Positions 34,950 to 43,235 of a stretch of DNA of 64,000 nucleotides are shown here, one piece after another. The stretch lies in contig JAXDJV010000021.1 in the NCBI GenBank assembly GCA_034667465.1, positions 124,001 through 188,000 of the forward strand. The letters run 5' to 3'. This stretch comes from JAOBAU01 sp034667465. GTDB taxonomy: Bacteria > Acidobacteriota > Thermoanaerobaculia > Gp7-AA8. The position numbers and the translations under genes are program-made. The notes below the pieces were generated by a model, which worked only from the letters and a program-made list of their open reading frames with translations, was not told where the DNA came from and ran no database searches. The first letter of the stretch is position 1. The number at the start of each line of letters is the position of its first letter.

Positions 34950-35729
34950 CTACAGCGCCTTCGCTTCGTCGCGAATGTATTTGATGATTTCCTGTGCGGC
35001 GGCGGCCGGATCGGCGCCGTCAAACTTGCGGCCGCCGGTCTTTTCCGCCGGCAGCTCGAGCGAGGCGATCGTCACGCGCTGGTTGAAGACGTCGCCGTCG
35101 GAGAGTCCGAGGTCGGTGACCGACTTCGTGTCGATGGCGATCTTCTTCGCCGCCATGATTCCTTTCAGCGATGCGTAGCGCGGCTCGTTCAAACCCTTCT
35201 GCGCGGTGATGACCGCGGGCAGCGGCGCTTCGATGGTCTCTTCTGCTGCTTCGATCTCGCGATGCGCGGTCAGTCTGCCGTCGCCGACTTCGAGATGTGT
35301 GACGACGTTGACCTGCGGGTAGCCGAGGAGCTCGGCGACCATCGGACCGACGAGCGAGTTGTCGCTGCCGACTCCCTGCTTCCCGAAGAAGACGAGATCG
35401 TGCGGCGTCGTTTTGATCGCCGCGGCGAGTACCTTCGCGATGCCGAGCGAATCGGCGTCCGACGATTCCCCTTTGACGTGGATCGCTTTCGTCGCGCCGC
35501 GGGCGAGACACTCGCGCAGCGCCTGCTGCACGCGCTCCGGCCCGAACGAGATCACGGTGACGTCGCCGGCGCTCTTCTCTTTCTGGCGGATGGCCTCTTC
35601 GAGCGCGACCTCGTCGTATGGCGACACGATGAACTTCAGTCCCGCTTCATCGATGCGGCGCCCGTCGGCGGCGATCCTGATGCGCGACTCAGTGTCAGGA
35701 ACCTGACTGATGCAGACCACGGAATTCAA
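34950..35729 (-). CDS. etfB: Electron transfer flavoprotein beta subunit
   Basis: This 259-aa partner of EtfA binds AMP and supplies the recognition loop. The N-terminus NSVVCISQVPDTESRIRI matches the family, and KGESSDADSLGIAK and GKQGVGSDNSLVGPMVAELLGYPQVN are the conserved nucleotide-binding stretches. The start is a TTG at 35729, supported by GGAGG eight bases upstream. The start codon lies at the edge of a tandem degenerate repeat whose second copy contains a TAGAAT -10-like hexamer, so the promoter is probably within the repeat. Confidence 0.94.
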   Translation of the reverse strand: MNSVVCISQVPDTESRIRIAADGRRIDEAGLKFIVSPYDEVALEEAIRQKEKSAGDVTVISFGPERVQQALRECLARGATKAIHVKGESSDADSLGIAKVLAAAIKTTPHDLVFFGKQGVGSDNSLVGPMVAELLGYPQVNVVTHLEVGDGRLTAHREIEAAEETIEAPLPAVITAQKGLNEPRYASLKGIMAAKKIAIDTKSVTDLGLSDGDVFNQRVTIASLELPAEKTGGRKFDGADPAAAAQEIIKYIRDEAKAL

Positions 35730-35890
35730 GGGGGAAGCCTCCAGTCGGGCGAGTGTGAGAGCCGCGAACGCGGAAGCCCGAATCGGGGCGGCATTCTAGG
35801 GGAAAGCCCTCGGAGCCGCAAGCGGCGGCACGCCCGAATCGGCCGCGGCATTCCAGGGGAAACTCCCCATACGAGCAAGCGGCGGCACGA
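35722..35890. repeat. Degenerate tandem repeat upstream of etfB
   Basis: Read on the minus strand, units beginning TTTCCCCTnGAATGCC recur at about 35857 and 35800, with a degenerate third at the etfB start. Spacing is 57 and 69 bases. Each unit also carries a CGATTCGG-type palindrome, and CGTGCCGCCGCTTGC occurs twice. It fills most of the 226-base gap between etfB and the Hfq-like gene. It could be a multiplied promoter or a REP-type cluster. Confidence 0.65.
35793..35798 (-). promoter_or_regulatory. Putative -10 element of etfBA inside the repeat
   Basis: TAGAAT on the minus strand lies 63 bases before the etfB TTG. The implied leader holds two small hairpins (CCCGATTCGGG and CCGCGTTCGCGG) and the GGAGG ribosome-binding site. 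Confidence 0.4.
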
Positions 35891-35955
35891 CGTTCGCAGA
35901 CACTTTCCGCCGAAAACAATCCCGGAACGAAGCAGCAGAAAAAAGGGGGTCGGCG

Positions 35956-36297
35956 ATGCCTTTCACCAATCGCACGCGCGAGATCGACAACGGCCGTGGC
36001 AACATCCGGAGAACCTTTCGCAGCACGGTCACCGATTTCAAGCGCGAGCGCTCGAACGGCAACAAGAACGTCCAGCGCCCGGCACCGCCCGAATCGACCA
36101 ACGCCGAGAACTTCTATTACCTGAAGCAGATGAACGCGCGGACGCCGATGGTCATCATCATGACCGACGGCGAAGAGATCCGCGGCTGGATCGAGTGGTA
36201 CGACAAGACCTGCCTGAAAGTGAACCGCGAGGGCGCGCCGAATCTGCTGATTCAGAAGCACTGCATCAAATACCTGTTCAAGCAGGACGAGCTGTAG
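35956..36297 (+). CDS. Hfq-like Sm-fold RNA-binding protein with N-terminal extension
   Basis: This 113-aa protein has a C-terminal Sm domain of about 60 residues resembling Hfq. NFYYLKQMNARTPMVIIMTD matches the N-terminal helix and first strand, a GEEIRGWIEWYDKTCLKVN stretch matches Sm1, and LLIQKHCIKYLF corresponds to the Hfq Sm2 signature (YKHAI). The first 50 residues are an Arg/Asn-rich basic extension absent from canonical Hfq, possibly an extra RNA-binding arm. Hfq hexamers pair small RNAs with mRNAs. AAAGGGGG upstream serves as ribosome-binding site. I leave the symbol empty because the signature residues differ. Confidence 0.8.
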   Translation: MPFTNRTREIDNGRGNIRRTFRSTVTDFKRERSNGNKNVQRPAPPESTNAENFYYLKQMNARTPMVIIMTDGEEIRGWIEWYDKTCLKVNREGAPNLLIQKHCIKYLFKQDEL

Positions 36298-36306
36298 CGG
36301 CGCGCT

Positions 36307-36312
36307 TACAAT
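36307..36312 (+). promoter_or_regulatory. Putative -10 element of pdxA operon (leaderless)
   Basis: TACAAT ends exactly seven bases before the GTG at 36320, so the transcript should start at the start codon. Confidence 0.5.
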
Positions 36313-36319
36313 CGCGGCC

Positions 36320-37234
36320 GTGCAACCGCTGGCCATCACCCTCGGCGATCCGGCCGGTATCGGCGCCGAGGTCGTGTTCCGTGCACTGAGTGAGCTCAAG
36401 GTTCCGGCGATCGTTTTCGGCAGCCGCGCGCTTGCACAACCTCCCGACGAAATCACGTTCTTCGACATCGGCGGCAGCGGCCCGCTGCGCTACGGGGTCA
36501 TCGATGCCGAATACGGCCGCGTCGCGCTGACCTCCATCGATGCCGCGCTCGACGCGATCGCGCGCGGCGACTGTTCCGCGCTCGTCACGGCGCCGATTCA
36601 CAAACAGGCCATCGCACTCGCCGGCTCGACGTTCCCCGGCCACACCGAGCTGCTCGCCGCACGCGCGGGACTGACGCGCTACGGTTACGACTACGCGATG
36701 TATTTCGATTCGCCGGCGATTCGCACCGTGCTGCATTCGGTACACGTCTCGCTGCGCGAAGCGATCGCGCTCGTCGATGCGTCGTCGATCGCAGCGCTTG
36801 CACGGCTCACGTCGCGCGAGCTCGAACGACTGCTCGGCAAGCGTCCGCGCATCGCCGTCGCCGGAATCAATCCGCACGCCGGTGAAGGCGGACGCTTCGG
36901 CGACGAAGAGCAGACGATCGCGCGCGGCGTCGAGGAAGCGCGCGCGGACGGCATCGAGATCAGCGGCCCGCATCCGCCTGACACGATCTTTCTCGCCGCC
37001 AGTCGTGGACAATATGACGTGGTGATGGCGATGTATCACGATCAGGGACTCATCCCGGTGAAGACGATGGCGTTCGAACAGTCGGTGAACGTCACGCTCG
37101 GTCTGCCGTATCTGCGCGTCTCCGTCGATCACGGCACGGCGTTCGACATCGCCGGCAAAGGGATCGCAGACGCGGCGCCGATGCGCTACGCAATCGAGTG
37201 GGCGGCGCGGCACGCGGAGCGCTACACGCGATGA
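36320..37234 (+). CDS. pdxA: 4-hydroxythreonine-4-phosphate dehydrogenase
   Basis: This 304-aa NAD-dependent enzyme oxidises and decarboxylates 4-phosphohydroxy-threonine in the DXP-dependent pathway of vitamin B6 synthesis. Characteristic stretches include LAITLGDPAGIGAEV at the N-terminus, VTAPIHKQA, FPGHTELLA (metal-binding His), GINPHAGEGGRFGDEE, and MYHDQGLIPVK plus VSVDHGTAFDIAGKG near the C-terminus. It starts with GTG and lacks a leader. The downstream genes overlap it (ATGA), forming a small operon with a 50-aa membrane protein and a DMT transporter. Confidence 0.96.
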   Translation: MQPLAITLGDPAGIGAEVVFRALSELKVPAIVFGSRALAQPPDEITFFDIGGSGPLRYGVIDAEYGRVALTSIDAALDAIARGDCSALVTAPIHKQAIALAGSTFPGHTELLAARAGLTRYGYDYAMYFDSPAIRTVLHSVHVSLREAIALVDASSIAALARLTSRELERLLGKRPRIAVAGINPHAGEGGRFGDEEQTIARGVEEARADGIEISGPHPPDTIFLAASRGQYDVVMAMYHDQGLIPVKTMAFEQSVNVTLGLPYLRVSVDHGTAFDIAGKGIADAAPMRYAIEWAARHAERYTR

Positions 37235-37383
37235 ATCGCTGGGCCGTTCGCATTCTTGGACTGCTCCTGCTGCTCGCGTTCGGGCTCATGTTTCTCCATC
37301 TCGAACGGCAGCTGGTGAAGCTCCGGCAGCTGCACGAATCCGCGCCGGCGACGACCACCGCGACTTCGTCCACAACGACGTGA
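37231..37383 (+). CDS. Small single-span membrane protein (50 aa)
   Basis: The ATG overlaps the pdxA stop (ATGA) and the stop overlaps the transporter GTG (GTGA), so both ends are fixed by coupling. The product has one hydrophobic helix (VRILGLLLLLAFGLMFLHLE, about residues 6-25), a basic stretch RQLVKLRQLHE and a Thr/Ser-rich tail. No family is recognised. The coupling argues that it is translated, perhaps as a partner of the DMT transporter. Confidence 0.65.
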   Translation: MNRWAVRILGLLLLLAFGLMFLHLERQLVKLRQLHESAPATTTATSSTTT

Positions 37384-38246
37384 CGAAGCGTCCGCTCGCG
37401 ATCGCCGCGCTGCTTCTCGTCGCCACCGCATGGGGGATGAGCTTCACGCTCGTGAAGAACGTCCTCACCAGGATCGCGCCGGAGCCGTTCATCATGTGGC
37501 GCTTCCTGCTCGCCGGCGTCGCGCTGCTGTTGCTCGCGGCGTGGCGGCGCGAACTGCGTCGCGCCATTCTTTTTCCGGGACTCGCGCTCGGCGCGCTGGT
37601 GTTCGCCGGCTACTGGTCGCAGACGCGCGCGCTGATACACATCTCACCGTCGCGATCGGCGTTCCTCACCGGGCTGTACGTCGTGATGGTGCCGTTCGCC
37701 GATCGACTGCTGCACGGCGTACGCGTGTCGCGGCGCGCGTGGATCGGCTCCGTGCTCGCGACCGTCGGTACGATGATGCTGATCGGCGGCGGCATCGACA
37801 TACGTCCGCAACCCGGCGATCTGCTCACCGTTTTCTGCGCCGTCTGTTTCGCGCTGCACGTCGTCCTCTCCGCGAAGTACAGCGTCGCCGCGCCGGCCAC
37901 CGCGCTCGCGGCCGTGCAGGTTTTCGTCGTCGGAGTCGCTGCGATCATCCCGGCGATGTTCGCGCCGCGGCCGCAACCATCGGTGCCGATCGTAGCCGTC
38001 ATCGTCTTCACGGCGCTCGTCACGACAGCGCTGGCGTTTGTTTTCATGATGTGGGGTCAGGCGCGCGTGAGCGCGACGGAAGCCGTCGTGCTGCTCGCAT
38101 TCGAACCGGTCGCCGCCTCGATCACCTCAATCGTCTGGGATCACGAAGCGATCACGCTCCCGTTCCTCGGCGGCGCCGCGCTGATTCTCACCGCGATGGT
38201 GCTGTCGCAATTGCCGGAGCGGCCATCTCGTCCGCAACCGCAATGA
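37380..38246 (+). CDS. EamA-family (DMT superfamily) transporter
   Basis: This 288-aa inner-membrane protein has ten hydrophobic segments in two EamA repeats. The first begins with the family motif AIAALLLVATAWGMSFTLVK, and the second contains LAFVFMMWGQARVSATEAVVL with the conserved Glu of the substrate path. EamA proteins export amino acids or metabolites or move nucleotide sugars; the substrate is not predictable. It starts with a GTG overlapping the small membrane protein, and its last 59 bases overlap the convergent acyltransferase gene. Confidence 0.9.
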   Translation: MTKRPLAIAALLLVATAWGMSFTLVKNVLTRIAPEPFIMWRFLLAGVALLLLAAWRRELRRAILFPGLALGALVFAGYWSQTRALIHISPSRSAFLTGLYVVMVPFADRLLHGVRVSRRAWIGSVLATVGTMMLIGGGIDIRPQPGDLLTVFCAVCFALHVVLSAKYSVAAPATALAAVQVFVVGVAAIIPAMFAPRPQPSVPIVAVIVFTALVTTALAFVFMMWGQARVSATEAVVLLAFEPVAASITSIVWDHEAITLPFLGGAALILTAMVLSQLPERPSRPQPQ

Positions 38247-39444
38247 TGTCGGCGCGCAACGCACGCTGGCGCGCGGCGACGTCGCGACGCATCGTGGCGC
38301 GCACGCGGCCGATGATGTCGTCGAGCAGCTCGAACACGCGCAGCGCGATGTAGCCGAGCAGCGGAAGGATGATCAGCGTCAACAGCCCGGCGACCACTCC
38401 CGCACGCGTCGCCACGAGCGTCGCGATCGCGAGCCACATCAGCGGATAGAACACGAGCGCGCCGATACATTTGATCGTGGCGATGACTTCGTCTTCGCCG
38501 CGCGAGAAACGGTTCGCAAGCACGCCGATGAGGCGATACGTCGGCCATTGAATGATCGCGCCGACGAGCGCGATCGGGAGAAGGATGAGCAGCCAGAGCG
38601 AGCTCAGTCGATGCTGCTGCGCTTCGACGACTTCCGCATCGATCTGCGCAACTTCCGCGGCGAGCCGCTCGAGCCGCAACGGATCGCGCTCGCGCAGATA
38701 GGAGTAGCCGGCGACGAATCGCCGGCGCAGCTCGAACTCGTCAGCGAGCGTCGTCGCGCCGCCGGTGAACACTTTCTCGGCGCGCGCGATCAGCTCGAGC
38801 GCGGCGTTCGTGTCGGCCTGCAGCGTGACGTCGTTCAGTGCGCGCTCGATCTCATCCGTCAGCTGCTCGACCGCAATCGGATCGGGCTCGCCATTCGATG
38901 CTCGCGCAGCAAGCGCCGTCGCTTCAACATCGATCGGCGCACCGAAGTACATCAGCGCCGAGCTGCGGAATGTCTGCTTGGCCGTGTAGTAAATCCCGGT
39001 CGGCACGATCTTCAGCGGACAGCCGCAACCAAGCGCGATGCGCGCCGCGCCCGTCTTCAGCTCGCGCAGTTTCGAATCGCTGTGCGTCGTCCCTTCGGGA
39101 AAGATCGCGATGCTGCCGGACTTCACGACGATCGCACGCGCGCGCGAAAACGTCTCCTCGTTCGAGCCGGCGACGTTGTCCTGCTTTCGGTAAACCGGAA
39201 TCGTTTCGAGTTGCCGCACCAGCCAGCCGATCAGCGGATAGCGGAACAGCGGCGCCTTCGCGAGAAACGACACCGGTCGCGGCGCGTAGCAAAGAAGGAA
39301 GAGCGGATCGACGAGACCGTTCGGATGATTGACGGCGAAGATCACGCCGCCGCTGACCGGAATGTTCTCCTGTCCCGCGATCTCGATGCGCCGGAAAAAG
39401 ACGCGCAGCACGATCGCGCAGAGCGCGGTGACGAGCCGTCTCAT
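38188..39444 (-). CDS. 1-acylglycerol-3-phosphate-type acyltransferase (PlsC domain) with C-terminal membrane helices
   Basis: This 418-aa protein has an N-terminal PlsC domain: NHPNGLVDP (about 40-48; an HX5D variant of the HX4D motif, as in Gpt2-type enzymes), a conserved Arg in the YRKQ region, and FPEGTTHSDSKL. The C-terminal half adds a helical segment and two to three membrane helices (LLILLPIALVGAII and the region around 340-390), which simple PlsC enzymes lack. It likely acylates glycerol-phosphate or a lysophospholipid. The start at 39444 overlaps the MFS stop (ATGA); the extra twelve residues of the longer frame are a shadow. Confidence 0.88.
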   Translation of the reverse strand: MRRLVTALCAIVLRVFFRRIEIAGQENIPVSGGVIFAVNHPNGLVDPLFLLCYAPRPVSFLAKAPLFRYPLIGWLVRQLETIPVYRKQDNVAGSNEETFSRARAIVVKSGSIAIFPEGTTHSDSKLRELKTGAARIALGCGCPLKIVPTGIYYTAKQTFRSSALMYFGAPIDVEATALAARASNGEPDPIAVEQLTDEIERALNDVTLQADTNAALELIARAEKVFTGGATTLADEFELRRRFVAGYSYLRERDPLRLERLAAEVAQIDAEVVEAQQHRLSSLWLLILLPIALVGAIIQWPTYRLIGVLANRFSRGEDEVIATIKCIGALVFYPLMWLAIATLVATRAGVVAGLLTLIILPLLGYIALRVFELLDDIIGRVRATMRRDVAARQRALRADIIAVADEMAAPAIATAPSR

Positions 39445-40691
39445 GTCGTCGCGATCGGTTCGCCGCGTCCGCCGTGCCACGCGGCGAACGTCCAGATGAT
39501 GCCGCCGACGGCGATCGCGATCGGCACCATCAGCAATGCGTGCGCGAGATCGGAGCGATCGGAAACGAATCCGATCAGCGGCGCCGACGGCACGTCACCG
39601 AGGAGGTGCATGATGAAGACGGACAGCCCGAAGGCGGTTGCGCGCTCCGTCGGACTGACGGCATTCGAGATCGCTGAGTTGACCGGTCCGGTCGATGCGA
39701 ACAGCAGCAACTCGCCAACGACCATCGCCGGAATGAACACGCTGCGGTCGGGACTCGTCAGCGCGACATACGTCGCCGGCACCGCGAGGATCGTCGTGAT
39801 GCCGGAGACCCACAGATACGAGCGCGGCGTGAATTTCAGGAAGTAGTCGCCGATCCGGCCGCCGATGAATGTCCCGACGAAACCGGTGGCGACGGCGATC
39901 TCACCAAACGTGATCGTGGCGTCTTCGCCGCTCATGTGCCGCACGCGAATGAGAAACGCCGGCATCCACGCGACGAGTGCGCCGAGTCCGAACGTGTACG
40001 CGGCGTAGCCGAGGACCGTCAGAAGGTACGGGCTGTTTTTGAAGAGATGCCGGTACGCGACGTGCCACGGTTCGCCGGCCGGCTTCGGCGCGACCGGCGG
40101 ATCGTGCTGGCCGCGCGGCGGATCGAAGACGGTCAGGGCGAGCAACGCGAGCAGGAGTCCCGGCGCGCCGGCGATCATGAACGCCGCGCGCCAGCCGAAC
40201 GCTTTGTCGACGAGACCGCCAAGGATGAAACCGGCGGCGGAACCGATCGGAATCGCGGCGAAGAAAAAGGCGAAGACACGGCCGCGGCGTTCGAACGGGA
40301 AATGATCGGAGAGCAGCGGTGGTGCGATCGAGCCGTATGCCGCTTCGCCGACACCGACGAATGCGCGCGCGATGAGCAGCGTGACGAAGCCGCGCGCGAA
40401 TCCGCCGGCCGCCGTGGCGATACTCCAGATGGCGACGCCGAACGCAATCAGTCGCGGCCGCGAGCGCCGATCGCCTAACGAACCGAAGATCGGCGACGTC
40501 AACATGTAGACGATCATGAACGCGCTGGTGGCGAAGCCGAGCTGCGTGTCGGTCAGTCCGAGACCGATGTGAAGCGATTCGAGAATCGCACCGAGCACCG
40601 AGCGATCGAGATAGTTGAAAAGATTGACGAAGGTGAGAACCGTCAGCGCATACCAGGCCGTGCGACCTTCGCGCCGTTCGTCTGCTGACAT
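39441..40691 (-). CDS. MFS transporter (Spinster-like)
   Basis: This 416-aa protein has twelve hydrophobic segments. TFVNLFNYLDRSVLGAIL and LGFATSAFMIVYMLTSPIFG in the first helices and GSLGDRRSRPRLI in loop 2-3 (the MFS signature) match the Spns/GudP-like branch often encoded with lipid enzymes. Known Spinster proteins move lysophospholipids or sphingolipids; combined with the coupled PlsC-type gene this suggests lysophospholipid recycling, an inference. The start at 40691 follows TACACT by six bases; 31 upstream in-frame residues are excluded for that reason. Confidence 0.88.
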   Translation of the reverse strand: MSADERREGRTAWYALTVLTFVNLFNYLDRSVLGAILESLHIGLGLTDTQLGFATSAFMIVYMLTSPIFGSLGDRRSRPRLIAFGVAIWSIATAAGGFARGFVTLLIARAFVGVGEAAYGSIAPPLLSDHFPFERRGRVFAFFFAAIPIGSAAGFILGGLVDKAFGWRAAFMIAGAPGLLLALLALTVFDPPRGQHDPPVAPKPAGEPWHVAYRHLFKNSPYLLTVLGYAAYTFGLGALVAWMPAFLIRVRHMSGEDATITFGEIAVATGFVGTFIGGRIGDYFLKFTPRSYLWVSGITTILAVPATYVALTSPDRSVFIPAMVVGELLLFASTGPVNSAISNAVSPTERATAFGLSVFIMHLLGDVPSAPLIGFVSDRSDLAHALLMVPIAIAVGGIIWTFAAWHGGRGEPIATT

Positions 40692-40697
40692 CCGCTG

Positions 40698-40703
40698 AGT
40701 GTA
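40698..40703 (-). promoter_or_regulatory. Putative -10 element of MFS/acyltransferase operon (leaderless)
   Basis: TACACT on the minus strand ends six bases before the MFS ATG at 40691. Confidence 0.5.
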
Positions 40704-40756
40704 ACAACGTGCGAAACAACCGGCGCCGCGGATCGTAAACCGAGTGTTCGAGTCGC

Positions 40757-40762
40757 TATCAT
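40757..40762 (+). promoter_or_regulatory. Putative -10 element of the SpoIIE phosphatase gene
   Basis: TATCAT overlaps an in-frame ATG at 40761 and ends ten bases before the second ATG at 40773. This arrangement argues that the second ATG is the true start. Confidence 0.4.
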
Positions 40763-40772
40763 GTCCTCCTCC

Positions 40773-43235
40773 ATGAAACGTCATGCCCCCTGGATCGCGT
40801 GCATCGCCGGGATCGCCGCGCTCAGCTTCGCCATTCCGCGCCTCAATACCTCGCAGCCGCAGGAGATCCGCCTCACGCGCGAGGAAGCGAAAGCGATTGC
40901 CGATCGCGAAGCGGTGAAGTGGGACATTCCAGTCGACAAAGCATGGGCCGTCGAGTCGTGGCTCTCATCGACACCGCTCGACAAAGAGCTGGACGCGAAT
41001 CCGGAGCTCCGCCGCGCCGCAATGAAGGATCCGGTCATCGGTCCGCGGCTCGGGGGATATCGCGTTCAGTATTACCGTCGCGGTCTCGAAAAATTTGTTC
41101 CTTACGGCTTCGTCTACGTTAGTGCATCCGACGGCGGGATCATCGCCGCGCGGCGCCGCGCGCGAAATGAGACGCCGGGCGCACAGCTGAGCGAAGCGCA
41201 GCTGCGTCCGCGCGCGGATGCGTTCGTCGCATCGCGTCACTTCGCCGGCGCGCCCAATCCGCAGTTCGAGTCGTCGCGGCCGATGGTGCAGCGCGGACGC
41301 ACCGACTGGCTCTTTCGCTATCGCGTTCCGAGCAGTTTCCCGACTGGAAAGGTCGTCCCGTATCTGCACGTCAGCTTCATCGGTGACAAGCTCGCCGGCT
41401 ACGAACTGATCGAAGAGTACGCGGACGGCAGCGCATTCCGCAGCGACGCCGGCGGCGAAGTCGCCGGCACGCTCGCGCAGTTCGTATTGATGTACGGGCT
41501 GATGCTCGTGCTGCTGGTGATGTTCCTTCGGAAATATCACGCGGGCGAGGTCGGCATCGGCAGCGCGTCGGGACTCTTCCTCCTCGTCTTTCTGACGATG
41601 ATCGGGATGGAGATCTTCATTTGCAGGGCGAGCACCGAGGGAGCGGGACTGAGTACCGCGATCGATGCCGAGGCGACGGCGTGGGCGTTCAGCGGATTCA
41701 AAACGCTCTTCTTCTCGCTGCCGATCTCGCTGCTGGTGTTTCTCGCCTGGGCCGTCGGCGAGAGCTACGCGCGCGAGCGATGGGGCGAGCGCATCGGTTC
41801 CTTCGAAGCGCTCATTCGCCGCGACGCGTTGAACGCCACCGTCGGACGCTCCACGCTCATCGGACTCCTCGCCGCGCCGGCCGTTGCAGGCGGTGCACTG
41901 CTGCTCGCCGCGATCGCGGTCGTGCTGCGTCTCGCGCATCCGCAACTGGGCTCGGGCACGCAGCTCATCGTCGGCCTCGGCGGCCCGGCATCGGCACTGC
42001 TCGCGGCACTCTTCGAAGCGATCGTCTACACGATTACGGCCGTCCTCTTCTTCCTCGCATTCAGCAGCCGGCGCCGCGCGCTGCCGGTCGGAATCATCGC
42101 AGCGATTCTTTACGCGGCGCTTAGCGGCGCGCTCGAAGTCCCGATCGCGCCGTATCTCCCGCGCGTCGCCTTCGGCATCGGCGGCATCGCGGTCGTCATC
42201 GCAATCTTTCTCGCATACGACCTCCTCGCAGCGACCGTGTCGATGTTCTTCGGCTCGCTGCTGATCAGCGTGCTTCCGCTGCTTTCCGTCTCACGCGGCG
42301 ACGAAGCGCGTCAGCTGTTCATGACGATCGCCATTCCGCTTGCGGTCAGCGCGCTCTTCGCCGTCGCCGCTCTGATGACGCGACGTGAAGTCGTCTACTC
42401 CTACGCCGACCTCGCGCCGCACGTGCGTCGCATCGTCGAGCGTGAGCGCGTGAAGGCGGAGATCGACGCCGCGAATCGCATTCAGGCCGCGCTGCTGCCG
42501 TGTGAAGCGCCGATCGTTCATGGCGCGACGGTCTCATCGCATTACCGCGCCGCGACGGAGATCGGCGGCGACTACTTCGACTTCCTCCCGCAGCCGTCGG
42601 GCGAGATCGGCATCGCGTTCGGCGACGTCTCCGGCCACGGACTGACCAGCGGCATCGTCATGGCGATGGCGAAGTCCGCGCTCCTCGTGCAGGTCGATTA
42701 CGACCCGTCGCCGCGCGCGGTGCTCAACGTGCTGAACGAGATCGTCATCCGCACCGCGCCGAAGCGGATCCTCATGACGTTCTTTTTCGGCCTGCTGGAT
42801 CCGCGCACGCAGATCCTTCGCTTCGCATCGGCCGGACATCACGATCCGTATGTCTATCGCGCCGCGACGCAAAAACTCGAGTCGCTTTCATCGTGGGGAT
42901 TCCCGCTGGGTGTGCGGCGACGCGATCCGTTCCGCGAGCATTCCGTCTCATTCGAGCCGGGCGATCGCCTCATTCTCTACAGCGACGGATTGATCGAAGC
43001 GGTGGACGACGACGGCAATCCGTTCGGCTTCGATCGCTTCGAGAAAACGCTGCTCGACCACGGCACCGCCGGGGCCGACGACATCAAGAAAGCGCTGCTC
43101 AACAGCGTGAAGAAATTCACGCGCAACCGGCCGCCGGAAGATGATCAGACGCTGGTGGTCGTGTCGTTTGATGATGCGGCGGCCGCGTCAGTGCAGCCGC
43201 CGATCGTCGCCGCGTACAGCGAGCACGTGAACTAG
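40773..43235 (+). CDS. Membrane-bound SpoIIE-type serine/threonine phosphatase
   Basis: This protein of about 820 aa has an N-terminal signal anchor, a periplasmic domain of about 200 residues, roughly nine further membrane helices (about 220-550), a short coiled segment (ERERVKAEIDAANRIQAALLP) and a C-terminal PP2C/SpoIIE domain. The phosphatase metal ligands are intact: TEIGGDYFDF, FGDVSGHGLTSG, LILYSDGLIEAVD and DDQTLVVV. Such proteins receive an extracytoplasmic signal and dephosphorylate an anti-sigma-factor antagonist. The membrane part includes AVGESYARERWGERIG, loosely like the first motif of CPBP intramembrane proteases, but the rest of that family is not evident. It overlaps the convergent PPC gene by four bases. 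Confidence 0.88.
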   Translation: MKRHAPWIACIAGIAALSFAIPRLNTSQPQEIRLTREEAKAIADREAVKWDIPVDKAWAVESWLSSTPLDKELDANPELRRAAMKDPVIGPRLGGYRVQYYRRGLEKFVPYGFVYVSASDGGIIAARRRARNETPGAQLSEAQLRPRADAFVASRHFAGAPNPQFESSRPMVQRGRTDWLFRYRVPSSFPTGKVVPYLHVSFIGDKLAGYELIEEYADGSAFRSDAGGEVAGTLAQFVLMYGLMLVLLVMFLRKYHAGEVGIGSASGLFLLVFLTMIGMEIFICRASTEGAGLSTAIDAEATAWAFSGFKTLFFSLPISLLVFLAWAVGESYARERWGERIGSFEALIRRDALNATVGRSTLIGLLAAPAVAGGALLLAAIAVVLRLAHPQLGSGTQLIVGLGGPASALLAALFEAIVYTITAVLFFLAFSSRRRALPVGIIAAILYAALSGALEVPIAPYLPRVAFGIGGIAVVIAIFLAYDLLAATVSMFFGSLLISVLPLLSVSRGDEARQLFMTIAIPLAVSALFAVAALMTRREVVYSYADLAPHVRRIVERERVKAEIDAANRIQAALLPCEAPIVHGATVSSHYRAATEIGGDYFDFLPQPSGEIGIAFGDVSGHGLTSGIVMAMAKSALLVQVDYDPSPRAVLNVLNEIVIRTAPKRILMTFFFGLLDPRTQILRFASAGHHDPYVYRAATQKLESLSSWGFPLGVRRRDPFREHSVSFEPGDRLILYSDGLIEAVDDDGNPFGFDRFEKTLLDHGTAGADDIKKALLNSVKKFTRNRPPEDDQTLVVVSFDDAAAASVQPPIVAAYSEHVN

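Noticed and set aside
35695..36468. A 257-residue minus-strand frame with repeated GEFPLECRG-like segments
   Set aside because: It is antisense to the Hfq-like gene and part of pdxA; the repeated peptide comes from the non-coding DNA repeat upstream of etfB.
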